Source: Mycolicibacterium austroafricanum (GTDB lineage Bacteria > Actinomycetota > Actinomycetes > Mycobacteriales > Mycobacteriaceae). From it: 64,000 bases of DNA. The stretch is taken from positions 156,432 through 220,431 of the forward strand of contig NZ_HG964455.1 of assembly GCF_000612725.1 (NCBI RefSeq). Direction: 5' to 3'. The number at the start of each line of letters is the position of its first letter. Position 1 is the first letter of the stretch. The notes below the pieces were generated by a model that saw only the letters and a program-made list of their open reading frames with translations, was not told the origin of the DNA and made no database searches. Below are positions 25,393 to 34,351 of the stretch, one piece after another. Made by a program: the position numbers and the translations under genes.

Positions 25393-25688
25393 TCCGCTTC
25401 TCCCAGAATCCGGGGCACCGCGAAGCGGCCCTCGTCGGTGTTCGGTGCGGCGGCCAGGGCCTGCTCCTGGGTCAGGCTGGGCGCTTCGACGTCGGGCCGG
25501 AACACGTTGACGTCCTTCAGCGGGTTGCCGGTGGCCTCGACCCCGGTGACGTCGACGGTCTGGATCTGGCCGACGTGGCCGAGGATGGCGTCCAACTGCC
25601 CGGCGAAGCTGTCCAGCTCACTGTCGGTCAGGGCGAGTCGGGCGAGGCGCGCGAGGTGCGCAACCTCGTCTCGGGAGATCTGGGACAC
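25389..25688 (-). CDS. gatC: Asp-tRNA(Asn)/Glu-tRNA(Gln) amidotransferase subunit C
   Basis: Small belt subunit (99 residues) that stabilises the GatA-GatB pair. It begins MSQISRDEVAHLARLARLALTD and contains the conserved region NPLKDVNVFRPD followed by a GRFAVPRILG tail. The start is set at GTG 25688 by the conserved MSQISRDEV beginning; GTG 25694 is two codons upstream, and no strong ribosome site separates them. It is the first gene of gatC-gatA, divergent from the ACT protein. Confidence 0.94.
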   Translation of the reverse strand: MSQISRDEVAHLARLARLALTDSELDSFAGQLDAILGHVGQIQTVDVTGVEATGNPLKDVNVFRPDVEAPSLTQEQALAAAPNTDEGRFAVPRILGEAE

Positions 25689-25794
25689 GACCACGAAGCC
25701 TAGTTGAACGGCACGCCGGCGAGCCGCCCCGGTGACCCGGGGGCCCCGCCGCCCGAGTCGCCCGCCGGTGCCGGTCCGTGACACAGTGTTGGCC

Positions 25795-26454
25795 GTGCCT
25801 TCGTATCTGCTGCGGGTCCAGCTAGAGGACAGGCCGGGCAGCCTCGGTTCATTGGCCGTCGCCCTCGGCTCGGTGGGCGCCGACATCCTGTCCCTCGACG
25901 TGGTGGAACGCGTCGCGGGCTATGCGATCGACGATCTGGTGGTCGAGCTGCCGCCGGGCGCCATGCCCGACATGCTCATCACCGCCGCCGAGAATCTCAA
26001 CGGCGTCTATGTGGACAGCATCCGTCCACACACCGGTCTGCTCGAAGCACACCGGGAGCTGGAGCTCATCGATCATGTGGCCGCGGCCGACGGACGACTC
26101 AAGAGGCTGCAGGTGCTGGTCGACGAGGCGCCGCGGGTGCTGCGGGTCGGCTGGTGCACCGTGGTGGAGCTGACCACGACGGGCCCTGAGCGCGTGGTGG
26201 GCAGCTCGGGTGCGCCCGAGACGCAGGCCGCCGAGACCCCGTGGTTGCCGCTGGAGCGGGCCGAGGCGCTGGACGCCACCGCCGACTGGGTGCCGCAGGT
26301 GTGGCGCGACATGGACACCACGCTGGCTGCCGCCCCGCTGGGCCACCCGGGGACCGCGATCGTGCTCGGCCGCCCCGGCGGCCCCGCGTTCCGGCCCAGC
26401 GAGGTCGCCCGGCTCGGCTACCTGGCCGGGATCGTCACGACGATCATCGGCTGA
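25795..26454 (+). CDS. ACT domain-containing protein
   Basis: A 219-residue protein with an N-terminal ACT domain (YLLRVQLEDRPGSLGSLAVALG, about 3-24) and a C-terminal region ending RPSEVARLGYLAGIVTTIIG. ACT domains bind amino acids or other small ligands; no enzymatic domain is seen. GTG 25795 gives the MPSYLLRV beginning conserved in mycobacterial relatives (Rv3013 as I recall). It is divergent from gatCA, which would suit a nitrogen- or glutamine-sensing role, but this is only suggestive. Its stop codon lies in a 20-bp tandem repeat. Confidence 0.85.
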   Translation: MPSYLLRVQLEDRPGSLGSLAVALGSVGADILSLDVVERVAGYAIDDLVVELPPGAMPDMLITAAENLNGVYVDSIRPHTGLLEAHRELELIDHVAAADGRLKRLQVLVDEAPRVLRVGWCTVVELTTTGPERVVGSSGAPETQAAETPWLPLERAEALDATADWVPQVWRDMDTTLAAAPLGHPGTAIVLGRPGGPAFRPSEVARLGYLAGIVTTIIG

Positions 26455-26498
26455 CCGCCGGGATCATCGGCCGACCGCCGGGATCATCGGCCGAACGC
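26442..26498. repeat. 20-bp tandem repeat, nearly three copies
   Basis: GATCATCGG recurs at 26442, 26462 and 26482, each followed by a variant of cygaccgccgg. The first copy encodes the last residues and stop of the ACT protein; the others fill the gap to the convergent ligA stop. It probably arose by slippage. Confidence 0.8.
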
Positions 26499-26501
26499 CG
26501 C

Positions 26502-28625
26502 CTAGGAGTCCGGTGTGTCGGGCCCGTTTTCGAGCAGCCGGCGGAACCCGTCCTCGTCCAACACCGGCACCCCCAGCTCGATGGCCTTGTCGTACTTGGA
26601 CCCGGGCGAGTCGCCGGCCACCACATAGGCGGTCTTCTTCGACACCGAACCGGCCGCCTTGCCGCCGCGAGCGATGATGGCCTCCTTCGCCTCGTCGCGG
26701 CTGTAGCCGGTCAGCGATCCGGTGACGACGATCGACAGCCCGTCCAGAGTGCGTTCGATGCTGGCGTCGCGCTCGTCGGCCATCCGCACCCCGGCAGCGC
26801 GCCACTTGTCGACGATCGTGCGGTGCCAGTCGACGGTGAACCAGTCGGTGACCGCAGCCGCGATCGTGGGGCCGACGCCCTCGACGGCGGCCAGTTCCTC
26901 CTCCGAGGCCGCGACGATCGCGTCGAGGCTGCCGAACTCGGTGGCCAGCGCACGCGCCGCCGTCGGTCCGACGTGCCGGATCGACAGCGCCACCAGCACC
27001 CGCCACAACGGTTGGGCCTTGGCCTTGCCCAGGTTGGTGAGCAGCCGCTTGCCGTTGGCGGACAGCTCGCCGGCCTTGGTGGTGAACAGGTCGGTGCGCA
27101 GCAGGTCGTCTGCGGTCAGTGTGAACAGGTCGCCTTCGTCGGTGATGACGCGGGCCTGCAGTAGCGCGATCGCGGCTTCGTAGCCCAGGCCCTCGATGTC
27201 GAAGGCGCCCCGGCCCGCGACGTGAAAGACCCGCTCCCGCAACTGCGCCGGGCAGGTGCGGGAGTTGGGGCAGCGGATGTCGGCGTCGCCCTCCTTGGCG
27301 GGGGCCAGTTCGGTGCCGCACTCCGGGCAGTGCGTCGGCATCACGAATTCGCGCTCGCTGCCGTCGCGCAGATCGACGACCGGTCCGAGCACCTCGGGAA
27401 TCACGTCGCCGGCCTTGCGGATCACCACGGTGTCGCCGATCAGCACGCCCTTGCGTTTGACCTCGGAGCCGTTGTGCAGCGTGGCCAGCCCGACCGTGGA
27501 GCCCGCGATCTTGACCGGCTCCATGTAGGCGAACGGGGTCACCCGGCCGGTGCGTCCGACATTGACCCGGATGTCGAGCAGCTTGGTCTGAGCCTCCTCG
27601 GGCGGATACTTGTAGGCGACCGCCCAGCGCGGGGCGCGCGACGTGGCCCCGAGGCGCCGTTGCAGCGCCACCTCGTCCACTTTGACCACCACGCCGTCGA
27701 TCTCGTGCTCGACGTCGTGCCGGTGCTCGCCCCAGTAGGCGATGCGTTCGGTGACCGCGTCCAGGCCGGTGACCTGGGCGGTGTGTGGTGAGACCGGCAA
27801 CCCCCAGGCCTGCAGCGCGCGGTACGCGTCGTGCAACGTCCTGAAGGGGAAGCCCGCAGCGTCTTCGATGTGGCCGAGGCCGTGGCAGATCATCCGCAGC
27901 CTGCGCCTGGCGGTGACGGCCGGGTTCTTCTGGCGCAGCGAGCCGGCCGCGCTGTTACGGGGGTTGGCGAACGGCGGTTTGCCCTCGGCGACCAGCCCGG
28001 CGTTGAGGTCCTCGAAGTCGGCGATCCGGAAGAACACCTCACCGCGCACCTCGAGAACGCTGGGAAGCGGGAATTCCTCAGTGCCGGTGAGCTTTTCGGG
28101 AACGTCCTCGATGGTGCGGGCATTGAGTGTGACGTCCTCACCGGTGCGGCCGTCACCGCGGGTGGCCCCACGCTCCAGCCGGCCGTCGCGGTAGACCAGC
28201 GACAGCGCCACCCCGTCGATCTTCAGCTCGCACAGGTATTGGGCGTCCGCACCGATCTCGGTGCGGATCCGGGCGGCCCAGGCGGCGAGCTCGTCGGGGG
28301 TGAACACGTTGTCCAGGCTGAGCATCCGCTCGAGGTGCTCGGCGGCGGTGAAATCGGTGGCGAACCCGGCCCCACCCACCAGCTGGGTCGGTGAATCCGG
28401 GGTGCGCAGCTCGGGGTGGGCCTCCTCGAGGGCCTCCAACCTGCGCAGCATCGCGTCGAACTCGGCGTCGGTGATGATCGGCGCGTCACGCACGTAGTAG
28501 CGGAACTGGTGGTCGCGCACCTCGTCGGCGAGCTCCTGCCATTGCCGGCGCAGGCCGGCTTCAGTGGCGTCGTCGGACTGCTCGGCCAGCACCGCCTCGG
28601 GATCCTGGGTCGCCTTGGAACTCAC
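26502..28625 (-). CDS. ligA: NAD-dependent DNA ligase
   Basis: Seals nicks in replication and repair using NAD. It has 707 residues with the full domain set: Ia, then adenylation with Lys135 in CELKIDG, OB fold near 340-420, Zn finger with four Cys (HCPECGTEL and RCPNSRTCPAQL, about 433-460), helix-hairpin-helix repeats about 470-600, and a C-terminal BRCT domain from about 618 (GLSIVVTGSLTGYSRDEA). It is convergent with the ACT gene and divergent from the MmcQ-like gene. Confidence 0.98.
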   Translation of the reverse strand: MSSKATQDPEAVLAEQSDDATEAGLRRQWQELADEVRDHQFRYYVRDAPIITDAEFDAMLRRLEALEEAHPELRTPDSPTQLVGGAGFATDFTAAEHLERMLSLDNVFTPDELAAWAARIRTEIGADAQYLCELKIDGVALSLVYRDGRLERGATRGDGRTGEDVTLNARTIEDVPEKLTGTEEFPLPSVLEVRGEVFFRIADFEDLNAGLVAEGKPPFANPRNSAAGSLRQKNPAVTARRRLRMICHGLGHIEDAAGFPFRTLHDAYRALQAWGLPVSPHTAQVTGLDAVTERIAYWGEHRHDVEHEIDGVVVKVDEVALQRRLGATSRAPRWAVAYKYPPEEAQTKLLDIRVNVGRTGRVTPFAYMEPVKIAGSTVGLATLHNGSEVKRKGVLIGDTVVIRKAGDVIPEVLGPVVDLRDGSEREFVMPTHCPECGTELAPAKEGDADIRCPNSRTCPAQLRERVFHVAGRGAFDIEGLGYEAAIALLQARVITDEGDLFTLTADDLLRTDLFTTKAGELSANGKRLLTNLGKAKAQPLWRVLVALSIRHVGPTAARALATEFGSLDAIVAASEEELAAVEGVGPTIAAAVTDWFTVDWHRTIVDKWRAAGVRMADERDASIERTLDGLSIVVTGSLTGYSRDEAKEAIIARGGKAAGSVSKKTAYVVAGDSPGSKYDKAIELGVPVLDEDGFRRLLENGPDTPDS

Positions 28626-28696
28626 TCTGGCAGGCTATCGAAGGGACCCGACACGGATCCGGCGACCGACCCCGATTCGCTGCGTAGGCTGCTGCC

Positions 28697-29104
28697 ATGC
28701 CGCACCCGATCATGTTTCGTGACCACGACACGGGATTGGCCGAGGTTCGCCGGATCGCGCTCGGATTCCCGGAGGCTTTCGAGAAGGTGTCCTGGGGCAG
28801 GCCGGTGTTCTGCGCGCCGAAGATGTTCGCGATGTACGGGGGCAGCGTGAAGGGCGCGACCAAGGGTGACTACACGCAGTACCCGCATTCGGTGCTGGTG
28901 AAGGTCGACGACAGCGACCGCAGGGCCCTCGAGCAGGATCGCCGGTTCTTCTTTCCCGCCTACATGGGACCGTTCGGCTGGCTCGGGCTGGATCTCGCCG
29001 CCGCGAAGGTGGACTGGGCCGAGGTCACCGAGTTGGTCGACGCGTCCTTCCGGCTGGTGGCATCGAAGAAACTGGTCGCGCGGCTCGACCACCCTGCGCA
29101 GTAG
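28697..29104 (+). CDS. MmcQ/YjbR family protein
   Basis: A 135-residue protein of the MmcQ/YjbR (CyaY-like fold) family; the pattern FPEAFEKVSWGRPVFCAPKMFAMYGG and RRFFFPAYMGPFGWLGLDL is characteristic. Some members are called DNA-binding, but the function is unknown. It stands between ligA and the acyl-CoA ligase gene; the 31-bp gap to the latter allows cotranscription. Confidence 0.8.
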   Translation: MPHPIMFRDHDTGLAEVRRIALGFPEAFEKVSWGRPVFCAPKMFAMYGGSVKGATKGDYTQYPHSVLVKVDDSDRRALEQDRRFFFPAYMGPFGWLGLDLAAAKVDWAEVTELVDASFRLVASKKLVARLDHPAQ

Positions 29105-29135
29105 GTATCCACCTCATGATTCGATCGGACACACC

Positions 29136-30785
29136 ATGACCTTCTTGAGCCCCTTCCCCGAAGTCGACATCCCCACCGCCAGCGTCTACGACTACCTGTT
29201 CTCCGGGTTGGCGGGCCCCGAGGACAGCGTCCTGGACCGCGTCGCGTTGATCGACGCGAAATCCGGCAGGCAGACCACCTACCGCGAGATGGTGGCCAGG
29301 ATCGATTCGTTCGCCGGCGCACTGGCCGCCCGCGGGATCGGCGTCGGCGACGTCGTCGCCCTGCTGGCCCCGAACAGCTCGGTGTTCGCCGTCGCGTTCC
29401 ACGGCATCCTGCGGGCCGGTGCGACGGCGACGACGGTCAACGCGCTTTTCACCGCCAAGGACATCGCCAAGCAGCTGACCGACTCGAAGGCCACGATGCT
29501 CGTCACCGTCGCGGCGCTGCTCCCCCAGGCCAAGGCGGGTGCGGCGGCGGCCGGCCTCTCGGACGAGGACGTGGTGGTGCTCGACGGCGCAGGCCGCGAC
29601 GGCTCCGGCGAGGGTGCCGGCCATCCCAACGCAGCGGATCTGCTGGCCGCGGGAACCCCTGCGCCGCAAGTCGATTTCGCGCCGTCGTCACATCTGGCGG
29701 TGCTGCCGTACAGCTCGGGGACCACCGGGAATCCCAAGGGCGTCATGCTCACACACCGCAATCTGGTCGCCAACGTCGCCCAGATCCGCCCGCTGCACGG
29801 CATGGTCGCCGACGACGTGGTGCTGGCCGTGCTGCCGTTCTTCCACATCTACGGGATGACGGTGCTGCTCAACGCCGCCCTGCACGCGCGGGCCCGGCTG
29901 GTCATCATGCCGAGCTTCGACCTGGGCGAGTTCCTCGGCAACATCGCCGAGCACCGGTGCACCATCGCATTCATCGCACCCCCGGTGGCGGTGGCGCTGG
30001 CGAAGCACCCGCTCGTCGACGAGCACGATCTGTCGTCGCTCAACGTCGTCATGTCGGGGGCCGCACCCCTGGACGCCGACCTCGGCCACGCCGTCGCGAA
30101 ACGCCTGGGCTGCAAGGTCGTTCAGGGTTACGGCATGAGTGAGCTCAGCCCCGTCAGCCACATCACCCCGTTCGACGGCGGCCTTGTCGACATGCACGAG
30201 GACGCGCCGCTGAGCTCGGTCGGGTGGACGGTCTCCAACGCCGCGTCCAAACTCGTCGATCCCGAGACCGGTGACGAGATCCCCATCCCCGAAGAGGGTT
30301 TGAGTAAAACCGGCGAACTGTGGTTCAAGGGGCCCAACGTGATGGCCGGATACCTCAACAACGACGAGGCCACCAGGTCCACCATCGACGAGGACGGCTG
30401 GCTGCACACCGGCGATCTCGCCCAGGTCGACGCCAGAGGCCTGGTGTACATCGTCGACCGGCTCAAGGAGCTGATCAAGTACAAGGGCTACCAGGTGCCG
30501 CCTGCCGAGTTGGAGGCCCTGCTGCTGTCGCATCCCGGGATCGCCGACGCGGCAGTGGTCGGCGTGCACGACGAGGAAGGCGAAGAGGTGCCGAAAGCGT
30601 TCGTGGTGCGGCAGGCCTCGACGGACGCCGACGGCGGCGCCGCGCTGACCGAGGCCGACGTCATCGAGTTCGTCGCGGGCCAGGTCGCCCCGTACAAGAA
30701 GGTCCGTCAGGTCGAGTTCATCGACGCGATCCCGAAATCGGCGTCGGGCAAGATCCTTCGCAAGGACCTACGCAGCGGCGGCTAG
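29136..30785 (+). CDS. acyl-CoA ligase, 4-coumarate-CoA ligase-like
   Basis: ANL-superfamily adenylating enzyme, 549 residues, making an acyl-AMP then acyl-CoA. Motifs: YSSGTTGNPKGVMLTH (about 191-206), GYGMSELSPV (about 331-340), GELWFKGPNVMAGYL, GWLHTGDLA with DRLKELIKYKGYQVPP, and the catalytic Lys in PKSASGKILRKDL near the C-terminus. The overall sequence is closer to 4-coumarate-CoA ligases than to long-chain FadD enzymes. The substrate cannot be told. It ends 7 bp from the convergent diguanylate cyclase. Confidence 0.88.
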   Translation: MTFLSPFPEVDIPTASVYDYLFSGLAGPEDSVLDRVALIDAKSGRQTTYREMVARIDSFAGALAARGIGVGDVVALLAPNSSVFAVAFHGILRAGATATTVNALFTAKDIAKQLTDSKATMLVTVAALLPQAKAGAAAAGLSDEDVVVLDGAGRDGSGEGAGHPNAADLLAAGTPAPQVDFAPSSHLAVLPYSSGTTGNPKGVMLTHRNLVANVAQIRPLHGMVADDVVLAVLPFFHIYGMTVLLNAALHARARLVIMPSFDLGEFLGNIAEHRCTIAFIAPPVAVALAKHPLVDEHDLSSLNVVMSGAAPLDADLGHAVAKRLGCKVVQGYGMSELSPVSHITPFDGGLVDMHEDAPLSSVGWTVSNAASKLVDPETGDEIPIPEEGLSKTGELWFKGPNVMAGYLNNDEATRSTIDEDGWLHTGDLAQVDARGLVYIVDRLKELIKYKGYQVPPAELEALLLSHPGIADAAVVGVHDEEGEEVPKAFVVRQASTDADGGAALTEADVIEFVAGQVAPYKKVRQVEFIDAIPKSASGKILRKDLRSGG

Positions 30786-30791
30786 GCGCGG

Positions 30792-32591
30792 CTACAGCAG
30801 CCGGAGCTGATTCCTGCCCCGGCTCTTGGCCTCGTAGAGCGCCTTGTCGGCGCGGGCCACGGTGTCGGTCAACGTATCGGCGGGCGTGTGGGCGGTGTAC
30901 CCGATCGAGCAGGTCTGCCCGTAGGGCACGCAGTTGCGGAGCCGGTTCAGGATCCTCTCGGCCTGATCGGGCGTCGTGTCGGGCAGGGCGACGATGAATT
31001 CCTCGCCACCCCAGCGCGCGAACACGTCACCGTCCCGGATCGAGGCCCCCGCGGCCGCCGCGAAGTTCTGCAGCAGCGCGTCTCCCGCGGTGTGGCCGTG
31101 CGCGTCGTTGTACGACTTGAAGTTGTCCAGGTCGAGGACCGCGACCGTCATGGCGGCGCCGTCGGCGAGCAGGGCCGCCACCCGGGCATCCCAGCCGCGT
31201 CGGTTGAGGGCACCCGTCAGCGGATCGGTCGAGGCGGACAGTTTCAGGGCGGCATGGGCGGCCGCGTCGGCGGACACGTCGCGAACTTCGAGTTGCACGC
31301 TGCGTTCGTCGGAATGGTCGACGACGGTGCCGTTGAACTCCACCGCGATCACAGTGCCGTCCACCCGGCGCAGCAACCCGCGCTGGGAACGCGCCGGGGT
31401 TCCTCCGGACAGCGCCACCTCGAGCAGCGTCTGCGCGGCGGCGCGCAGGTGTGCGGGCACAAAGTCCAGCCCGGGCTGCGCGGTGATCTGCTCGGCCGTC
31501 TCCCCGCCGAGCAGCGTGACGGCTTCCGGGTTGACGTAGGAGAGTCCGCCGTCCCTGTCGATGACGATCACCGCGGCGGGCGACTGCTCGACCAGGGCCC
31601 GCCACCGCTGTTCGGCGGCCGCGTGTGCTGCCCGCGCCGCCACCAGCTCGGTGACGTCCGTCGACACTCCCCCGGTACCGATCACTTCCCCGCCGTCGTC
31701 GAACAGCGGGAACTTGGTCGACCGGTAGGTGTGCACGGATCCGTCCGGGTGGACGACCTCCTCGCTGAAGACCTGCCATTCTCTGCCGGCCATGATGCGC
31801 CGGTCGTTGCGGCGGTAGTCGTCGGCGATCTCGGCGTCGAAGAAGTCGTGGTCGGTGAACCCGATCAGAGTGCTCTCGGCCCGCGTGACGTGCTCCAGCG
31901 CGCGATTGGCCATCACGAATCGGCCGTCGACGTCCTTGGCGAAGATGAGGACGTCGGTGTGCTCCAGCACGGCCTCGAGCATGCGCTGCTGCTGGCGCAG
32001 CGCCGCATCGGCAGCCAGCCTGCGATCGATCTCGGAGGCGGTCTGGCGGGTCCGGCTGCGCAGCTGCAGCAGGGTGAGCACCTGATCGGCCAGCGTCTGC
32101 AGGTGGACGCGCTGAGGATCGGACAGGGTGCGGGGCTCGCGGTCCATGACGCAGAGGGCGCCCAGCGCATGGCCGTCGCCGGTGACGATCGGCACGCCGG
32201 CGTAGAAGCGCACGTGCGGATCGCCGGTCACCATCGGGTGGGGGGCGAACCGCGGATCCAGGTGGGTGTCGGGGATCTCCAGAAGGGACGCGGCCGCGAG
32301 GGTGCGGGCACAGAACGACACCTCGCGATCGATCTCGGCGACGTCGACGCCGTGCCGTGACTTGATCCACTGACGCGTGGCATCCACGAAGCTGAGCAGC
32401 GCCATCGGAGCGCCGCACACATAGGCGGCCAACGCCGTCAGGCCGTCGAACGGCGTCTCCGGCACAGTGTCGAGGATCTCGAACGATTCCAGCGCCAGCA
32501 GGCGTGCGCTCTCGCCGTCCGGACGGCAGTCGGCGCCGCGGCTCGAAAGCTTCCCCGCCAACAGCATCAACCCCGTGAATCCAGCGCTCAC
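30792..32591 (-). CDS. diguanylate cyclase, GAF-PAS-PAS-GGDEF
   Basis: A soluble 599-residue enzyme predicted to make cyclic di-GMP. GAF domain at about 43-180, PAS at about 205-320 (MLEAVLEHTDVLIFAKDVDG), a second PAS at about 330-440 (LVEQSPAAVIVIDRDG), then GGDEF at about 450-595. The active site is WGGEEF. An RDGD sequence five residues before it matches the RxxD inhibitory site, so product feedback is likely. DLDNFKSYND carries the metal ligand. No membrane helix is seen; the signal is presumably cytoplasmic (redox, light or small molecule). Confidence 0.92.
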   Translation of the reverse strand: MSAGFTGLMLLAGKLSSRGADCRPDGESARLLALESFEILDTVPETPFDGLTALAAYVCGAPMALLSFVDATRQWIKSRHGVDVAEIDREVSFCARTLAAASLLEIPDTHLDPRFAPHPMVTGDPHVRFYAGVPIVTGDGHALGALCVMDREPRTLSDPQRVHLQTLADQVLTLLQLRSRTRQTASEIDRRLAADAALRQQQRMLEAVLEHTDVLIFAKDVDGRFVMANRALEHVTRAESTLIGFTDHDFFDAEIADDYRRNDRRIMAGREWQVFSEEVVHPDGSVHTYRSTKFPLFDDGGEVIGTGGVSTDVTELVAARAAHAAAEQRWRALVEQSPAAVIVIDRDGGLSYVNPEAVTLLGGETAEQITAQPGLDFVPAHLRAAAQTLLEVALSGGTPARSQRGLLRRVDGTVIAVEFNGTVVDHSDERSVQLEVRDVSADAAAHAALKLSASTDPLTGALNRRGWDARVAALLADGAAMTVAVLDLDNFKSYNDAHGHTAGDALLQNFAAAAGASIRDGDVFARWGGEEFIVALPDTTPDQAERILNRLRNCVPYGQTCSIGYTAHTPADTLTDTVARADKALYEAKSRGRNQLRLL

Positions 32592-32658
32592 ACCCCCTGG
32601 CTGCCCCCAGCCAGCGCCAATCCGAGACTAGACCAGGATGGGTCCCGGATCGAGCGTT

Positions 32659-33669
32659 TCAGACCGCATCGGGGTCATCGGCCAGCCCGTCGGCCGCCCG
32701 CTGCGCCAACTCGACTGCGGCGCGGGCCCACGCCTGCGTCGCGGCGGCGAGGCCACAGGCCGGCGTGACCCCCACCCGGTCACGCAACACCGAGCGGGGG
32801 AAACCCAGCCGATCGGTCACGTCCGCCACCGCGGCGGCGATCTGCTCCGCCGACGGGCGCGTGCCCGGGTCCGCGGTAGGCACCGCACCGAGAAGAACGG
32901 TCCGGTTCGAGTCGACGAATTCGCCGATGCCGTCCAGATCCGCCGGGGTGAGCGTGTGCATGTCCACCGAAACCGCACTGATAGCGCTGCGCTGCAACAG
33001 TTTCCACGGAATATCGGCGGCGCAGCTGTGCAGCGCGACCTCGCCGCCCACCGCCTCGACACATTCGTCGAGCAGCGCGGGGACCACCGACTCGTCGACG
33101 GGGTGCACCGGGCTCACGCCGGTCACCCCCGTGAGCCGGCCTGCCAGCGCGGCGGGCAGCGACGGTTCGTCGAACTGAACCACCACCGGACTTTCCAGCC
33201 TGCGGAGCAGCTGCGCGCGGTGCATCGCCACCCCTTCGGCCAGTGACGTCGTCAGATCGCGGACCGCACCCTGGTCGGTGATGGCCCGGTGCCCGCCGGG
33301 CAGTTCCAGTTGCGCGGCCAGTGTCACCGGGCCCGGCGCCTGCACCTTCACGGCGCGCTCGCCGCCGCGCAGGCCGGCCTTCTCCCACGCCTCCTCCAGC
33401 GCGTCGAGGTCCTCCTCGAGCAGGCTGACCGCACGCCGCATCGCACCGCTACGGCCACGCGCGATGCGGTATCCGCGGGGCACGGTGTCGATCGAGATGT
33501 CGACCAGCAGGGCGCCTGCGCGACCGATCATGTCGGCGCCCACACCACGGGCGGGCAACTCGACCAGATGCGGCAGACGGTGCAGTTCACCGATGACCAC
33601 CTCGGCGGCTTCCCTTGCGGACGTACCCGGCCAGGATCCGATACCGGTGGCGGCGGCGAAAACACTCAC
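32659..33669 (-). CDS. MetE-type methionine synthase-like protein
   Basis: A 336-residue single-domain relative of the C-terminal half of cobalamin-independent methionine synthase. GIGSWPGTSAREA opens the barrel, and VQAPGPVTLAAQLE and HSCAADIPW follow; the His and Cys of HSC plus Cys in TPACGLAA fit the zinc site. It lacks the N-terminal domain of MetE, so its methyl donor and acceptor are uncertain. GTG 33669 is chosen because the upstream frame is arginine-rich, overlaps lpqA, and lacks homology. By order it matches Rv3015c. Confidence 0.85.
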   Translation of the reverse strand: MSVFAAATGIGSWPGTSAREAAEVVIGELHRLPHLVELPARGVGADMIGRAGALLVDISIDTVPRGYRIARGRSGAMRRAVSLLEEDLDALEEAWEKAGLRGGERAVKVQAPGPVTLAAQLELPGGHRAITDQGAVRDLTTSLAEGVAMHRAQLLRRLESPVVVQFDEPSLPAALAGRLTGVTGVSPVHPVDESVVPALLDECVEAVGGEVALHSCAADIPWKLLQRSAISAVSVDMHTLTPADLDGIGEFVDSNRTVLLGAVPTADPGTRPSAEQIAAAVADVTDRLGFPRSVLRDRVGVTPACGLAAATQAWARAAVELAQRAADGLADDPDAV

Positions 33670-33704
33670 TCGCCCGACGATATTCGACGGATTAGGGTCG
33701 GGGT

Positions 33705-34343
33705 ATGACGGGCCGCGCATCCGCGTCGCTGTTGTGCGCGGTGGCGATCCTGGCCACCGGGTGCACCCAGCAGGTCGGCGGGACGGCGGTGCGGTCCGCA
33801 CCCGCCGCCGACGAGGGCTCGTTGTCACCGATCGACGTCGACACCGTGCTGCTGGACCGCGCCCGGATGCAGGCGGTCACCGGCGCCGGAGAACACCTGA
33901 CGATGATCCCGGGCACCGAGAGCAAAGTCCCGGTCGACCTCGATCTCATGCTGAAAACCGTTCCGCCGCAATGTGAGTGGGTCTACGCCGAGACACAGGT
34001 GTTCGGGTCCGACGTCGAGGAGTTCCGCAAGTCGACGTACCAGAACCCGCCCGGCGGTGGGCTGATCTCACAGGCGGCCGCCGGGTATCCGGACGCCGCG
34101 ACGGCCAGGCGCGCGTTCGACACGGTGGCCGAGCGGATCGAAGCATGCGGGGCGACGGACTCGGGCCGGGCGATGGTCGGTGACGTGACGAGGACCACGG
34201 ATTCGGTGCACACCAGGCCTGGTGACTGCGGCCGCGACTACCGGGTGAAATCCGTGCTGCTCGTCGAGATCACCTTCTGCGCGTTCCCGGCGTCGGTGCC
34301 CGACATCGTGATGACCAACATCCTGTCCAACGTGCCGGGCTGA
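33705..34343 (+). CDS. lpqA: lipoprotein LpqA, PknH-like sensor domain
   Basis: Exported 212-residue lipoprotein; the signal peptide ends LATGC with Cys20. The rest resembles the extracytoplasmic sensor domain of PknH (RARMQAVTGAGEHL, YQNPPGGGLISQAAAGYPDA) with two cysteine pairs likely forming disulfides. The ligand is unknown. It is divergent from the methionine synthase-like gene and convergent with mnmA. In M. tuberculosis an ESX/PPE block follows lpqA; here mnmA follows directly. Confidence 0.85.
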   Translation: MTGRASASLLCAVAILATGCTQQVGGTAVRSAPAADEGSLSPIDVDTVLLDRARMQAVTGAGEHLTMIPGTESKVPVDLDLMLKTVPPQCEWVYAETQVFGSDVEEFRKSTYQNPPGGGLISQAAAGYPDAATARRAFDTVAERIEACGATDSGRAMVGDVTRTTDSVHTRPGDCGRDYRVKSVLLVEITFCAFPASVPDIVMTNILSNVPG

Positions 34344-34351
34344 GCGGCGGG

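Noticed and set aside
33670..33828. 53-codon extension of the methionine synthase-like protein
   Set aside because: It overlaps lpqA on the other strand and is Arg/Pro/Thr-rich without homology; GTG 33669 gives the conserved start.
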